From the NCBI GenBank assembly GCA_030248195.1, contig JASAND010020580.1, positions 20,305 through 84,304 on the forward strand: a stretch of DNA of 64,000 nucleotides. The letters run 5' to 3'. Positions 1 to 13,222 of the stretch are shown here, one piece after another. The stretch is from Trissonchulus latispiculum. Lineage: Eukaryota; Nematoda; Enoplea; Enoplida; Ironidae. The position numbers and the translations under genes are program-made. The notes beneath the pieces are model-generated. The model did not search any database. It had not been told where the DNA came from and saw only the letters and a program-made list of their open reading frames with translations. How positions within the stretch are numbered: the stretch's first letter is position 1; each line of letters opens with the position of its first letter.

Positions 1-1449
1 ACATACTAAAAAGCACAAGTAAATTTTGAAAAATATCCTGATACAAAAATTAATCTTCGAAAATTGCAGAACATGCTGAACATGAACATGAACTGTGCAG
101 AACATACTCAAAGACTTATCGAAGAAATTTTTGATGATTAATATTAATTTATCAGAGCATTACGTTAATCTTCACACAAGCTCAATGTGAATTTTAAGTA
201 ATACAGAATGTCAGATTACAAATATATAAATGAAAATTATGAAAACAATAAATGAATATTACTTTTCCGTATCTACCCGACTTCTTTCTAAGTCTGGGGA
301 GGGGGTACCCGATTTCAGGAGAGGGGGAATATTTCGATGCTTATGCTTAAATGATTAAAATCTGCTATTTTGGTGCAAACTAAACAATACTTTTTAACTT
401 AAATTTAAGTTTAAAAGTGCTTAAAAGTGCGGAAAAAGACCTAAAAATTCAGCAAGGCTGGAAAATCTCTTGAAAATTAACGCAGTCTGATGTTGTAACC
501 GATGCCATTACTATTGGATTAGAGCTTTTGTCCTTGTCTTGTGTTAAAACTCTATTTTTCGAGCACCTTTGAGTATTGGGGGGGAAGGACCGAATCCTGG
601 GAGGGATTCTGGAAGCGGTGGCAAGTCTAGTGGGACCCAGTTTCTGGGAAGGAGCCTCTATCTCCTCTCCTCTAATAGAAAATAGAAAAAGCTAGACTGT
701 GTTGTCCATCCTGTGGTCTACCTTCCAAAGATCGCAGAGCTCAGGGAGGAGCCAGTTGACACATTTCTCAAAATAGAGGTCTCCCTCTACATCAAACTCC
801 CACATTTCAGAGCTCATCTGAATGAAAATGTAAACCATTGCACTGCACGAACGAAACACAACCTACAACAGCATAAGAAAAGAACAAAGAAATAGAGCTA
901 CCTTCGCACACCCTTCCAGCAATAACACAAAAGAGAGCATAGAATCTCCAAAAATGGCAAGTGCATGAATAAGCCAGTATTCTTGAAAATAATTGTCACT
1001 AATACAGCTCAATACAGTACGCGATTAACTATATACCAAAACATTACTAGAAGTGGTAGAAAATAGCAACAACTGAACAACAAACCTTAGTATGTTCATG
1101 AATCGTTCCACAGCTGACACGCTCACCTTTGCTCCACATTTCACTGACATAACAGCTAAAATATTCACAAAAAATTAGATTAGTCAAACAAAATCCAAAT
1201 GCCAAAATAAAGCAAAAACTTCCAAATACTACAACATAAGATATTGATATCATCAGGTTAATCAAAAGCTGCGGTTGAAGCAACTAAACAAATGTTGGTG
1301 GTGGGGCGTCGTGATTGTTGAAACTTAAAGCAATCTAAAAATTCACAAAGCTAGCGGCTATAGGAACGACTCGAAGTAGGCCACCTTAATAAGGTAAAAT
1401 CCACTTTCAATTAACCACTCCAGATTATCAATCAATTAACTACTATATA
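1..1449. other. AT-rich non-coding DNA with degenerate G-run repeat
   Basis: No convincing coding region was found. At about 280-640 the DNA resembles the small element at 15658-15964: both combine a phrase like 'aagtctgggg', an interior of repeated 'gctaaaa' words and a gaatcctgg-agggattctgg motif. Short open frames at 713-895 and 1047-1283 show no recognisable domain and are probably chance. Confidence 0.4.
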
Positions 1450-1851
1450 CAGGCGCGTAGCCAGGGGGGGGAATGGGGGGAATTCCCCCCCCCGAAATTG
1501 TGTAGTCCCCCAGGAATTTTTTCCTGCTATGTGTAAAACGCCCATTTCTCAAAAAAGTTTCGCGCCTTCGGCGCGAAATAAGTCTATTGTACCGTTATAA
1601 TACATGTTTCGCGCTTAAAAACGAGTACCAATTACTCTATTTGGTGTACTTTGACCACCTTCTGCGTCATTTAGGTGTATGAACACGCACTGCTCCTTAA
1701 AAATTATTATAATTTCAACGGATACTCCGTAAAAATTCCACGAAGGTCACGAAATAAAAAATTTCTCAGCTTCTGGGGGGCTCCGCCCCCCAGACCCCCC
1801 GAACAACTTTTGCATTCCCCCCCCCGAAATTTTTTTCTGGCTACGCTAGTG
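1450..1851. mobile_element. hAT-type non-autonomous element (402 bp) with 8-bp TSD
   Basis: The left end reads CAGGCGCGTAGCCAGG and the right end CTGGCTACGCTAGTG, giving a terminal inverted repeat around GCGTAGCCAG. The 8-bp ACTATATA occurs directly before (1442-1449) and directly after (1852-1859), a perfect target duplication of the length made by hAT transposases. The ends resemble the common hAT terminus CAGGGGCGTAGCCAG. The interior has no transposase, only G/C runs and a C-rich hairpin near 1769-1800, so it would need a transposase in trans. Confidence 0.85.
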
Positions 1852-1859
1852 ACTATATA

Positions 1860-3106
1860 TATATATATATACTTGCTAAGGCAATTGTAAAAAATATTGA
1901 CAGAAGAATTAGATTCAGGAAGGCGAACAAATATACATATTATACTAAATCATTACGTAATCTCAAGAAATGTTTTCAAAACATGTCCTTGTACCAGACT
2001 ACAATTCTTGTAGAACGGACTAATTTTATGATTTCATTATACCGGTATTTTCTTCAAATATATAATATTAAAACTTTAACATATGTTTCCTTTCAGTCAT
2101 TTTTGCAAGCAAAGTTTCCTTGTGGGAATGGAGCAGTTTCGAACACAAAATAGTATATATATATATATCGCTGCCACGTAAACCATTTTAATTTGGTATC
2201 AATCAAGTCTCATAAATTAAGGCTGTCATTGTTACATATACAAAAAACACAAAGAAAGCTAAAATCCCGTTCACAAAGTTAAAGCCGCTATCACAAACGA
2301 AATGCACACGTATATATAAAAGTAACCATCGACGCCCATGCTGCCGTATTCATCGAACTATTTCAATTCTTTTCGAGACACCTATATTATATAACAGGAG
2401 AGGGATCACACAGTTTACTATATGGATGGATCTAGTGCAGTGCCACGCTATTAAGGTAGGGTCCTATTTCTGCTAATATAGGAAAGGCATACTGTTGCCT
2501 TGGAGCATGTCATCCAGTAGGATGAATGTTAACTGAGGGGTTGGACCCTAACAGCGGCTCATCGTATGTAGTGATCTCATCAACCTTGGGAGATTTCATT
2601 GCTACTTTGTACGAGTATAGATCCTCGTGTGGTAAATGCCCAAGCCACATAAGGAACTTAATTTCCCGCAAGAGTAATGGTATGGGAGAGGCTCCGCTCC
2701 AACTCATGTACAATCCCTCTTGTCCGGCAGCCGCTTCCAATAGCCCGTTCTATAGGAGATTAGGTGGACACGGTAGGACCGTAGAACATCCCCACCTCCG
2801 ACACGCACTTCTTTTTTGGCATACCCTCCTGGACAGGGCGTCTATAACGAGGGTAGCCCCCTCCTTGTTTGTATGTTTAGGCACTCTACACTGTATACAT
2901 ATTTTAAAATTATTAACGTGGAACATATCGCCACAGTACAAGGACAAACTTGGCAGAAGAAGTTAAAGCATGTGCTAATTTGGCAGCAAGCCACTTTGCT
3001 CCGCTTCTGTTATAATGTGTGTTTAGATTTTAACAGGACAAAGCATTCTCTTAGCAACGAAAGCGTCGTTCACAACATGAATAGGCCTCTAACTACGTAC
3101 AATCCT
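1860..3106. other. Non-coding DNA with TA microsatellites and one unrecognised denser segment
   Basis: TA runs lie at about 1853-1871 and 2152-2168. From about 2440 to 2965 base composition is more balanced and open frames exist on both strands (2526-2966 plus, 2510-2740 minus), but none matches a domain I recognise. It may be the relic of an unidentified transposon. Confidence 0.35.
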
Positions 3107-3465
3107 AAGGTGGTGATTCCTTTTGGGCACATATTGTTATTTGGTGGCGTAAACAAGGATGAAATTTGACGAAACTTTCCGAAATAAGTTCTTTTAGCGT
3201 ACTAACACCCTCCGCGCAATCCCGATTCAAAAATTGGAGATTTACGGTCAGAGAGGTTTTTCCCAATTTGCGAACGTTTGGCAGCTGCTATACAGTTACG
3301 ACTATATTCATTCGAAAGATTGAGCTTCACATTTTCGCTTTTTCAAGCAAATTTCTAGCTTTTCTCTACCGTAAGATATAGCCGATTTTCTTGTTTTGGT
3401 GTCGAAAACTTGTCATTTTTGCAGAAATCAAATAATCCAACATTTTTTGAACTACGCAAGCCGTA
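3107..3465 (+). repeat. Dispersed repeat, copy 1 (pairs with 5712-6085)
   Basis: The segment starts TAAGGTGGTGATTCC and runs collinear with 5712-6085 for about 360 bp with scattered substitutions, ending in both near 'gccgtaaaat'. The TTAAGG-like start resembles the end of the TTAA-type element at 40230-41217, so these may be truncated copies of a similar family. Confidence 0.7.
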
Positions 3466-4116
3466 AAATCTAAAAATCCGCTTTTGAAAATCAGGTCTCT
3501 GTCTTCCAAAGTGGTTTTGCTGGGCTTTTATTACTGGAGGATTTATAAACGAAAGTGGGTGCACTTTTCTTTAATTTTTTGGAAGTTGGGTACGACAAAT
3601 TAGGCAATCTTTGTCGGGCTACCCTGAACTGCTGAAAAGACCTAGACCAAAGCGGATTATACGGGCATGTAGGACATGTGTTGCGCTTCACAATGACATA
3701 ATATGCCATAATAACGACACACCCTAGAAAGGCGTTCTATAGCTCATAAAAAAGCTTACGACTAGGCCTAGCTGCCTATATAATCAGTCTTTCGATATCC
3801 AAAACCAACAAGAAGTTCTGTCCAAAAATCGAAAAAAGTGGGTTGTTTTTTCCCGCTTGACTATATTTGCTGACAAGTTCGCAGCCGAAAAATTGTGCTT
3901 GAATAAATTTGGACACATCTTGACTGTTGAGTTTAGAAGTAGAATTGCTTCAAGAGACTCACACCAACTAGTTCACACTAGTTCTATTGGCAGCAACGTT
4001 TGCTTCTAGTTGGCTTTACTTTCATCGGGTTAATTTTTCTTATTTCCGAAGTTTGACGGGGAATGCGGGTGTATACGCCCTGACTGCGCCCCTGCTCGAG
4101 ACACTTATTGCTACTG
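3466..4116. other. Non-coding DNA, nothing recognised
   Basis: No domain, repeat pair or RNA gene was recognised here. Short frames on both strands overlap each other and look accidental. Confidence 0.3.
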
Positions 4117-4736
4117 CAAGGGCGTATCCAGGAAGGGTCCATAAGGGATCCAGTCCAAACCCAGGGTACTATTTTTAGAAATTTTCTCCAGGGGCGCCCG
4201 GAGGGAGGAATTTTCGGGGAGATTATTGTCCCGCCGCTTTTGAACCATAACTTTGTTACGCAATATGCTCTCTGTATAAGCTGATTCAAAAACAGTATCC
4301 AAGTTTTGTTTTATTAAGTGCGTATAAATTTTCCTTGGCTAATGTTCATCTCATCACTGCACGGTGGGACAGATTTTTTGCAAGAATACGCAAAAAATTT
4401 GGTATTTTGGTGTAATTAGCACGTATAAACGTAAACAGTTCTCAAAAACGTCATGATTTAAGCTAAAAGAGCAAATAGCCATGTTTACGAAACAAGTTCT
4501 GACGAAGCCGGAAAATTTGCCTTGTTTGGCAAAACTTTGGACCCCCAACAAATCTCGGGGGGAGGGGAAAGTCAGTTTAAACTACCCCCTGTAAAAATAC
4601 CATGATATTCAGCCCCCATTTTAAGAGCTAATACAATTTTAACTATTCTTGCGTAAATCTGGCTTACTCGGGACCCTTCTCTTTGAATAGGACCAGTCCT
4701 CCTCGCATCATTTTCTAAATTCTGAACACGCCCTTG
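4117..4736. mobile_element. Candidate hAT-like element, degraded
   Basis: The left end CAAGGGCGTATCCAG and the right end CTGAACACGCCCTTG are inverted relatives (11-12 of 15 matching). Interior bases next to each end are also related ('gggatccagtcc' against 'ggaccagtcc'). No clean target duplication is visible: the flanks TTGCTACT and TAACTATT match at 5 of 8. This suggests an old insertion or a wrong boundary. Confidence 0.5.
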
Positions 4737-5711
4737 TAACTATTCACAAATGGCTAGTTTAAAGTTTGACTGTAACTACTGCGTTTTATATAGTTTCTGC
4801 TTAGCTTGGACCGCGAAAACTGGAACACTCCGTAATTAAGCGAAATAAATAAATAAATGCGTAAAGTAAGCCAGCTGCTAACAAGAGCTTTGGGTACATC
4901 AGCTGTTTTAGCCTTTCAGAGACATGCAAGCAAGGTGATAAGCCCTGAAAAATGGAGTTGTCACACCAAAATCACACAGATGCAGATGTACATGACTCAC
5001 GCCTATCGGCTTTTATGCGTACAACAAACCCGAGTAATACTCACACGGCCCAATTTCGTCCTGTCTCCAAGGGTAATTGACTAAAAACTATTTCAATTAG
5101 TATCCTGCAGGTATATTTCGTTTCCGTAGAGACGTAGAGACAGCAGCATTACAGGTAGGTGGATGCTTTCAACACTACGTAAGGGCATGTCGACTGGCAA
5201 ATTAAATTCTAGACACACTTCGGAATAAGATAATATAGCACTGGTAAAAGTGCGGTGGCAAATGAGAAATCTTCATGGTGTATCAGTAGTTTTCAGAAAA
5301 ACGCACAGTAGTAATTTTCCTCCCATTTCCCTGCGGCATGTATCAAGGAAGCGAAAAACACTCCACGACTAACATCCTTGGCAAATAATGGAAAATACGA
5401 TGCCAGTATTTGTCGAAGACTTACCGAATGCCACAAAACGAAATAGACTTGTTGACATAAAGGCAAGGTAGTTCACTAAGCTAGAACACAATAACTAATC
5501 TTAATTAATATACAATACGATATATACAATACAATACAATACAAATACATATATGCAATACAATATACAATACAATATACAATAATATACAATATCTATG
5601 CGTGACCAGCATATTTACACTTATAAATTCAGGCAGAAGCAGATGCAACTGAGAACAAGTCAAAAGGCATCAATCAGTTCCCGCCCGATTTTTTCGTTCA
5701 TATAATTGCTT
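4737..5711. other. Non-coding DNA with an ATACA-rich simple repeat
   Basis: Nothing coding was recognised. From about 5507 to 5600 there is a degenerate simple repeat built from 'atacaat' words. Confidence 0.5.
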
Positions 5712-6085
5712 AAGGTGGTGATTCCTTTTGGGCACGTATTGTTGATTGACGGTTCAAATCAAGATGAAATTTGATGAAACTCCAAAATCAGTTCTTTTAG
5801 CATTCTAACACCTTACGCGCAATCCCGCTTCAAAAATCCGACGTCTCCGTTCAGGGTGGTTTTTGTCAAATTTTGACAGTTAGGCAGTTGCTGTATAGCT
5901 ATGATTATATTCATTCGAAAGATCTTGTTGAGCTCTACATTTTTGCTTTTTGAAGTACCTTTCTAGCTTTTCGCTATCGTGAAGAGATATAGTCGATTTT
6001 CCTATTTTGGCGTTGAAAACTTGTCATTTTTGCACAAATCAAATAATGAGCCATTTCTTGAGCTACGTAAGCCGTAAAATTAAGC
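5712..6085 (+). repeat. Dispersed repeat, copy 2 (pairs with 3107-3465)
   Basis: It begins TTAAGGTGGTGATTCC and is collinear with 3107-3465. The TTAA start could be a piggyBac-type target site, but the partner right end is not seen. Confidence 0.7.
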
Positions 6086-7049
6086 TACGGGTGTCAATTT
6101 GATTGAAGGTCTCGTCGAGACCGATTATATATCCTTGACATAATTTTCTAACTGCTACCCCGTACGCTGCTATCATAGAAAATGTAGTTTTTGCAAAAAC
6201 ATGACCAAATTTTTCCAGCGATTGTGGAGAATTAGTATGCATGCAAGCTAGATGGTTGCCACTTAGTAGACGTGTTTTACACTAAAATACCCAGGGACCC
6301 TTTTTAGTTGTCCCGATTGCTGCTTTCTAGCTAAAGTGGTCGCTTGCCAAAGTTGGGAAAAGTAGGCAAAATCCAGGTTGCGCATACATTTTAGCTAATG
6401 TCTTTATAACGATAATAACTAAAAAGGGTTCCCAGCTATTTGATAGTGGAATCGAATGATGTGGCCGATGCCTCACGAAAAAATTTACATTCTGCAAAAA
6501 ATCTGGAAACTTAAATTTACTTCGAAAATGCAGTAAAATAATTTCCAAGAACTGAAGTTAGTTTCCTTGTATTCATTATTCCTGTATCCTTATTTCCTTG
6601 TATTCCTTGTTTCCTTGTATTCATTAAAAAGAGCAAATGTTAAGCTGCATTTTGATATAATTATGGCTTCTTAACTCCAAGGAATGAATGAGTAATAAGG
6701 GTTCAAAGTTTTACCGTAATTTGAGCAAACAGCGGAAAACCCATTATAACGGCCGTTTTGACCATTTTAACAATGGACAACTTTTTCCTGGGTTCATACG
6801 GACTTTTGGATTTCATTTTCCCGGTTTTTCCAGGGTTTTCAGACCCATTTTCCCGGTTTTTCTTCCAGTAAATGGCAGGAAATTTAGAAGATTATACGTA
6901 ATTATAGTGACGATTTTGAACACATTTTGAGCCTTTTAGCTATCGAACGCAGTACTATACATTGTTTGATTTTCCTGAAATTCAAAGCTAGCAAAAATCT
7001 GATACCAAAAACAGGCTTTAGATCAGGAGTGCTGTGCTACAAAAACACC
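6086..7049. other. Non-coding DNA with TTCCTTGTATTC simple repeat
   Basis: A tandem run of 'ttccttgtattc'-like words lies at about 6562-6626. Otherwise nothing was recognised. Confidence 0.4.
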
Positions 7050-7770
7050 CATATAAAAAATCTTGGTACTGTTGCAATGCAAAAATGGAAAAGAATACAA
7101 ACATTGTCTTTTTCAGATTATACCCCCATCACTCAAAAATTATTAAAATTTAGTATTTTACCAATTGAGCTGAAATTTATCTTTTCGACCACGCTGAGTT
7201 GAAATATAGCAAAATTTTTCGATTTCCCGTGATTCGATTTTTTTTCGATTCGCAAGGGGGAACCCAAGGGAAACCGAAAAATTTATTGTCGCCGATTTTG
7301 CTGATAAGTTGCATACAGGGGTCTTCAGGGGCGATGAGCACGAATCTGAAATCCGTTTTTCGATTCATCTTTTCGTTAGCTCAATATAAGCTTACATTTT
7401 AAGCTTACAACTTTAGCTTTATGTTAAGTTAACGAAAAGCTGAATTGGAAAACGGTCTTCAGATTCGTGTTCAGCGACCCAGAAAACCTCTGTATGCAAC
7501 TTTTCAGCAAATTCGGCGACAAAACGTTTTTGGTTTTCCTTGTTCCACCCTTGCGAATCGAAAAATGAATACCTCGAAATCGAGCGATATTTGAACTGAA
7601 CGTGGTCGAAAACATACCCATATCAAATTTCACCTCAATTGGTCAAGTTTTAAGAATTTTGAGAGAGGGGGGTAATCTGGAAAAGACCCCAAAAATTAAT
7701 TGCTATTTTGAAATTGGGGTATTTTGTTTACTATTAATAGAATTTTTATTTCGTGCAATTCACATCTTTC
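7050..7770. repeat. Long inverted repeat (fold-back hairpin)
   Basis: The left arm (about 7050-7395) and right arm (about 7420-7770) are imperfect reverse complements around a centre near 7405. Shared words include cgaccacg/cgtggtcg, ttcgattcgcaaggg/cccttgcgaatcg and aacgaaaag at the inner ends. Many substitutions suggest considerable age. No terminal target duplication was identified and no protein is encoded. Confidence 0.75.
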
Positions 7771-10700
7771 TGCTCGTCCGGGAGGGTCACCCAAAAGTTA
7801 GCAGCAAAAAAATTTTACGTTTTGCTAATGTATTCGTAGCTTTGGGAAAAATATATACTGTGTGGTCTCATAGGCTATCCGCGATAAGTTGAAAAAATTT
7901 TGAAAAATCACTGTAAAAAGATATTATAGACGTACATATATCCTGGAAACTTTGCTATATCTGAAAAAATTTAGAAAATGAGTAAAAATGGACAAAATTT
8001 GGCGTTTTCTCAAAAATTCACATCAAATTTTCATTATTTTCCGAACATGATTTTCATTTGGCGAACGTCAAAAATAGATTTCAGCTTCAGCTGTTTTGAT
8101 TTCAGGGTGTAAACTATTTTCATAATTTTGGTCAAAATTTTACTCTGTTGTCCTCGTCCTGCTCGCGACTCGCTTGCAGTATAGCATTCTTACATATATC
8201 AGCGCTCCTGCCTTGCAGCATACCTTCTTGCATACCGCGACTAACTTTCCATACTATTCGAGGGGTATGGGAGGGCCAGCACATCCAGAAGTTAAAGAAA
8301 TTTTTTTATTTTTCAATAAAATTGTTCTTAAATCCTTAAATTTTTTCATTTTGTAGGGCCAAGAAAATTTTTAGAAATTTACACATTTTTAGGGAGAATT
8401 AGATTTTTTCTACAAAAACGGAGATTTTTGATTCGTTTACTGCAAAAACTAGAGAAAAACCACAAATCTATTTCTGCACTAAATGTTTCCGGAAAAAACC
8501 ATCCGTCACGGTTATATAAAGCAGAGCTAAATAGTTAATACAACAAAATAATTTAAGATTACTCGTGCACTCTTTCAAAAACTAATAGGTCAAATTCAGG
8601 AATTTTGCGGGAGGACAAGCTAGGTTTCGACATCTAGCTAGCTCGCATTCGTTTGAAGTTTCCAAAAGTAAAAATAATTTTTAGAATAATTATTTTGGTG
8701 GAAGCAGGCAAGCTGGCTCAAAATGTGTGTAACATATGCTTCAATTTCTGGGAAAATTCTCTCTGTACCATTCATCCAATTAGAATCCTGAAAACCAAAT
8801 AAAGTGGCAAAAATTAAGATGGGAATTAAACCAACAAATTTGAAATTTGAAAATCGGCCTTATCGTGAAGAAAGTTAAGAACTAGAAGAATGCAAGTTTC
8901 GTAGGTAAAACTTCAAATTCGTTTTTAAAATTTAAACTGAAATTCATTATATTTGCACAAAAAATTCTCTGTCGTTCTAATTTTCCCTGTTTTTCCCGGT
9001 GTTTCACGATTTTCCCTGATATTCCCGTTTATTCTCGGTCGCACGAACCCTATTTTTCATTATTGGCATAAGCGTATCAACTATCCGACCCTACCGGGCC
9101 ACCGAGTGTCCAGATGCAGTTCAGGTTTATATGCAGCCACATGCAAAATTTCATCCTGATTGGGATAGCGGATCTCGAGATAGATAGGGTGACACGAAAA
9201 TGTGGACAATAACAAGAATATTAAACATGCCCAGAACAACAGTTTCAAACGCTTTGGAAAAGGGCGGAAACCCAATAATGTTTCTTGGCTAAGCTCAACA
9301 ACCACATCCAAATTAAACTGTGTTCAGTAACAAGTCTTATATAAAGATTTTCAAATGTTATATGAAATATTGCTTCATTAAGTATGATGTATTCAAGTTT
9401 ATTTCAGTAGTACTTCAGTGATAAGGAAGAAGAGCGTATTTTCTGCAGCATAATCGGCCGACAACACGAAACTCTAGATCCTAAAGATCTAACTGCTGAC
9501 CAGTTGATCAATCCTGATATCTGATCATCTTTCAGGCTAAAAAGCGGGCCGCTATTAGCATCCAAACAGGAGAAACCTGCGTGCCCCCCTTGAGTAATTT
9601 GCCAAGACTGTCCGGGTGGCCGCCTGACTGGTGGAGCTACCACAGGACCTCCATTACAGTGAAAGTAAATTGACGCAGACGTAGAACACCTAGAATAACT
9701 GCACATGCAGTTGTCCAGTATCAGCTACCTAACAGACAAAGTTCAAAATAGAGAGTATGCAAGCCAGCCAGGTTAACCGTATAACCCTTCGTAGTCTGCA
9801 TACCACCTAGAAAGGGAGCATCATAAAACAGTAATTTTATATCTTAGCTGGTTATCAATAAAACTACTAACCAGGTGGTTTTTCAGTCGCCACATATCAG
9901 ATCGGCTGACATACTGTTCGCGAAAACATAATTCCACGAGATCAACGCCGACGCTCTAAAGCAAGACACGTTCAAAAATACAATTCGAAAATCATAGAAG
10001 TTAATCAAAACCTGGTAGGCTAACATAAGGAATGACAGAACTGTCGAAAAGTATACAGACAATGATTGAAAAGAGTTGGCTGATTTCAAGGAAAAGCAGC
10101 ACTCTAACCACTAAACAACCTTCGGGCAATGACACTAGGTTACTGCACTTTTAGCATATTATATAGTTCCATAAGTGTTTCCAAATGTTGATTTAATTCG
10201 CACTTATTAAAACACCTTTCAGCAATCAATACTGTTAATAATAATTATTATGTAATCAAGAAACTAAAAATGCTCCTGCGTCGTATGTAAAATACAAAAG
10301 TTGTTCAAAGTTACAATCTGTGTTTCTGCGGAAAAAAGCTAAATTCGGCATTTATTAAAAATTCTGCAACCTCAGCGCTTTGGAGATCTGATCTCTGGCA
10401 AAATATAGGTTTGGGAAAAACAAATCCGCAAGCAGTGGGGAAAAGCCACGCCCAACGTTAGAGCAATAGTGAACAGCTAGCTGGCTTAAATTTTACAGGC
10501 AGGTTGGCAGGGCCCATCCCTTGACCCAGCCTTTTCTCAAGACTTTAAGACAACTAATTCCATTTTATAATACATCTGAAGACACAGACTTATTAAGCCA
10601 GTCCAGTCGTATACTAATTTTACGATTGACTAGTATGGAAATGTATACAGAAATAAAAGTGTATATATATATATACCTCCGGATTTACTTGAGTGACCTC

Positions 10701-11221
10701 TACATCCGCATAGTTTCGCAAGTCAAACGTCTGCGCAACCGTCTTATCAACGCTAATCGAATCTAAATTATTAACATAGATTATGAATAACAAATACATA
10801 CCACCTACATTAATATAGCTTACTTGCATGTAATGATCATAGATCAATCTATTGTTTCGTTTAATAGAAAGTCGTAAAGATTACTCCTTGCAGACACATA
10901 TAAATATGAGATAGGGTACGTAGTTCACAGTGAAGTAAACCAAGGAGCACAATGTAAGCACTTGGTCTGTTGATTTCAAAAATTCCAGAAGTACAATACG
11001 TTCGGTGAACTAACAAAAACAAGCCATCTTGGTTTGGTAAAAGCTAAGCTATTTGGACGTGTGTGATGCAAATGGCGTCAAATACTGACCTTTCTGAGAA
11101 AAATCCTCAACAATTCTGACCACAGGCAAAAGCAGACGACTGAAATATAAAGCATGCTTTTATAAACAAAGAGAATATTGCTGGGTTTACGTTCGTTATG
11201 CGAAAAAAGGTAGAGTGGGGG
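7771..11221. other. Non-coding DNA, no element resolved
   Basis: About 3.4 kb without a recognisable gene. A somewhat GC-richer stretch at 9404-9706 has a 100-residue minus-strand frame with no known domain. A TA microsatellite lies at about 10660-10674. I saw no paired repeat, RNA gene or transposon ends here. Confidence 0.35.
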
Positions 11222-11505
11222 CAGGCCCGCACCCAGGATTTTGAAAAGGGGGGGGGGTCCAAGGTCAAACGCAAGGGGGGTCTGGGGGCCGAGCCCCCCA
11301 GAAGTTGAAGAATTTTTGCATTTTTGCCAAAAAACAGTACATTGGACGTTTATTTCTTTTAAAAAGGAAATGTTCGCGCCGAAGGCGCAAAAATTTTTTA
11401 TAAATAGCTGTTTTTGCCGTAAAAATATCAAAAATTTTCCATTTTGTCATCCCAAAAGGGGGGGGTCTAGACCCCTTGAACCCCCCCCCCCTGGGTGCGG
11501 CCTTG
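11222..11505. mobile_element. hAT-type miniature element (284 bp) with 8-bp TSD
   Basis: The left end CAGGCCCGCACCCAGG and right end CCTGGGTGCGGCCTTG are inverted repeats. AGTGGGGG stands on both sides (11214-11221 and 11506-11513), an exact 8-bp target duplication. The interior holds a C-rich hairpin (about 11274-11302) and a gcgccgaaggcgc hairpin, both like those in 1450-1851. No transposase is encoded. Confidence 0.85.
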
Positions 11506-11522
11506 AGTGGGGGGGGACTGGC

Positions 11523-11842
11523 TATCCGGATATCCGGATATATATAAGTTTACATTTCACAAAGTAATGAAAAATTAGAAAATTTATGACAAAAATTTCA
11601 ACATTTTAAAAATTTTTCAAGAATGACTTTGAAAATATCTTTGCGATCAATGTTCTTGGCAATACGACAGAAACATTGCAGCGTACCAAAAAAATTGACA
11701 GAAAAGCCGAAATTTCAACTGTGAAATCCGTAAAGTTTCGTGAACTTAAGTTTGGAATAGGCGGATAACCGGATATCTGTTAAAGAAAAATAGGCGGACA
11801 TCCGCATATGAAAAAATATCCGCTGCGCATGACTAGTGGGAA
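11523..11842. mobile_element. Internally deleted, degraded relative of the hAT element at 35181-36719
   Basis: Subterminal 'ctatccggatatccgg' words open it. 'ggaataggcggataaccggatatc' and the cgcatgacta end close it, as in 35181-36719. The interior 'attagcaaatttttgacaaaaatttcaa' region is also shared. Termini are mutated and no clear duplication remains. Confidence 0.6.
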
Positions 11843-11934
11843 CCACCCCTTGTAGTAGTGGGAAAAATACCCTACGGGCATGCATGGACTAGAATAGGGA
11901 AAGAAGGAAGGGCAGAAAAATGCCAATAGAATTG

Positions 11935-12192
11935 GCAGTCGGCGCTGAAAATGATAGAAACTAGATTCAGCGCCGAATACGGAAAGCAGCCGGCGCTGAA
12001 AATTATAGAAACTAGATTCAGCCTCGAATAGGGAAAGCAGTCGGCGCAGAAAATTATAGAAACTAGATTCAGCGCAGAATACGGAAAGCAGTCGGCGCAG
12101 AAAATTATAGAAACCAGATTCAGCGCCGAATAGGGAAAGCAGTCGGCGAAGAAAATTATAGAAACTAGATTCAGAGCCGAACAGGGAATGCA
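11935..12192. repeat. 51-bp minisatellite, five units
   Basis: Units start at about 11935, 11986, 12037, 12088 and 12139, each beginning GCAGTCGGCG or a near variant and containing 'tagaaactagattcag'. Because 51 is divisible by three and the reading frame stays open, the minus strand (11872-12228) encodes a 17-residue repeat of the type CFPYSALNLVSIIFSAD. Whether it is translated is unknown. The open frame may simply follow from unit length. Confidence 0.85.
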
Positions 12193-13167
12193 GTCGGATA
12201 GCGTAGAACAGGCAATTGCTCCGTCCATCCTATTCGCGTGAACTGCCCTGCACTAGTCGAGAACGTGGTATTTACTGCGTTTGAAATGAGGCAGGCTGCA
12301 GCCATATCGTTCGTGCGTGTAAGCAAAGTCTGCTTTTGAAGAGTAAAAGTGCGTTGTTGATTGTGGATCATGAAGTAACGCAGTTAACATTAGGTGTCAT
12401 GATGTGATCAAAATGTGCTGTAGCTAGCTAGCTTTGTTCTTTAACATAAAGTTAAAGCCTCTAGCGATGCTGTTGTCTTCTGTATAAAGTACATAAACCG
12501 CATTGCCCATGAGTAATACTAAAGTCTGACCAAAAAATCTTGGAACTGAACTGTGAGTGCCTGTCCTGAGTTAACCATTGAAGTTAGCCTATATATAAAG
12601 TATATATTTTTAGAAACATCAGGAGGAGGAGAATCCGGTAAAACCATCATATCCGGTCTATATCCGGTAACCGGGTACCAAATCGATAAAAACGCTTCAG
12701 ATTCGGAAAGAGAATGCTAATTATTTCCTGCTTTAGTATATTGGTCCTTGGCCCAAAACATTTCCGAAAATTCGGTCAAATCAGGTCTAGGCTTGTTATA
12801 CTGTATTTTTGGCATTTTTAGCTCATTTTATTCACCCCACTTTTGGACCTCCCCCCACTAGTGGGGGGGCCCACTTATTTTTGACAAAAACCCCCAGGTT
12901 GGCACAATGAACTTCAAGTTAATTGCCCTTGCTCACCGTTGAAATATATCTATATGGGGAATTTTAGGAAGTGGACTATGTATGAATCTCCGAACTACGT
13001 GCATACATCTTGAAGAAAATGTACGTACTACTTTGGCATATAAACTTGAAGGTTAGTTATTTTACATGGAAAATTAAATAAAGATGAAAAAATATAACCA
13101 AACATGCTATTATATATATATATATACCTAATCCAAAACCATTTAGATAAAGGGTCTCTGTAATGTA

Positions 13168-13208
<41 letters not shown>

Positions 13209-13222
13209 TATACCTATATATA
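12193..13222. other. Non-coding DNA with a fragment of the 22-kb fold-back family
   Basis: At about 12515-12545 'atactaaagtctgaccaaaaaat' matches the outer end of the inverted repeat at 21933-23280, so the family is dispersed. TA microsatellites lie at about 13112-13128 and 13172-13210. Confidence 0.5.

Noticed and set aside
2526..2966. 146-residue frame as a gene
   Set aside because: An opposing frame of similar length overlaps it and no motif is recognisable.
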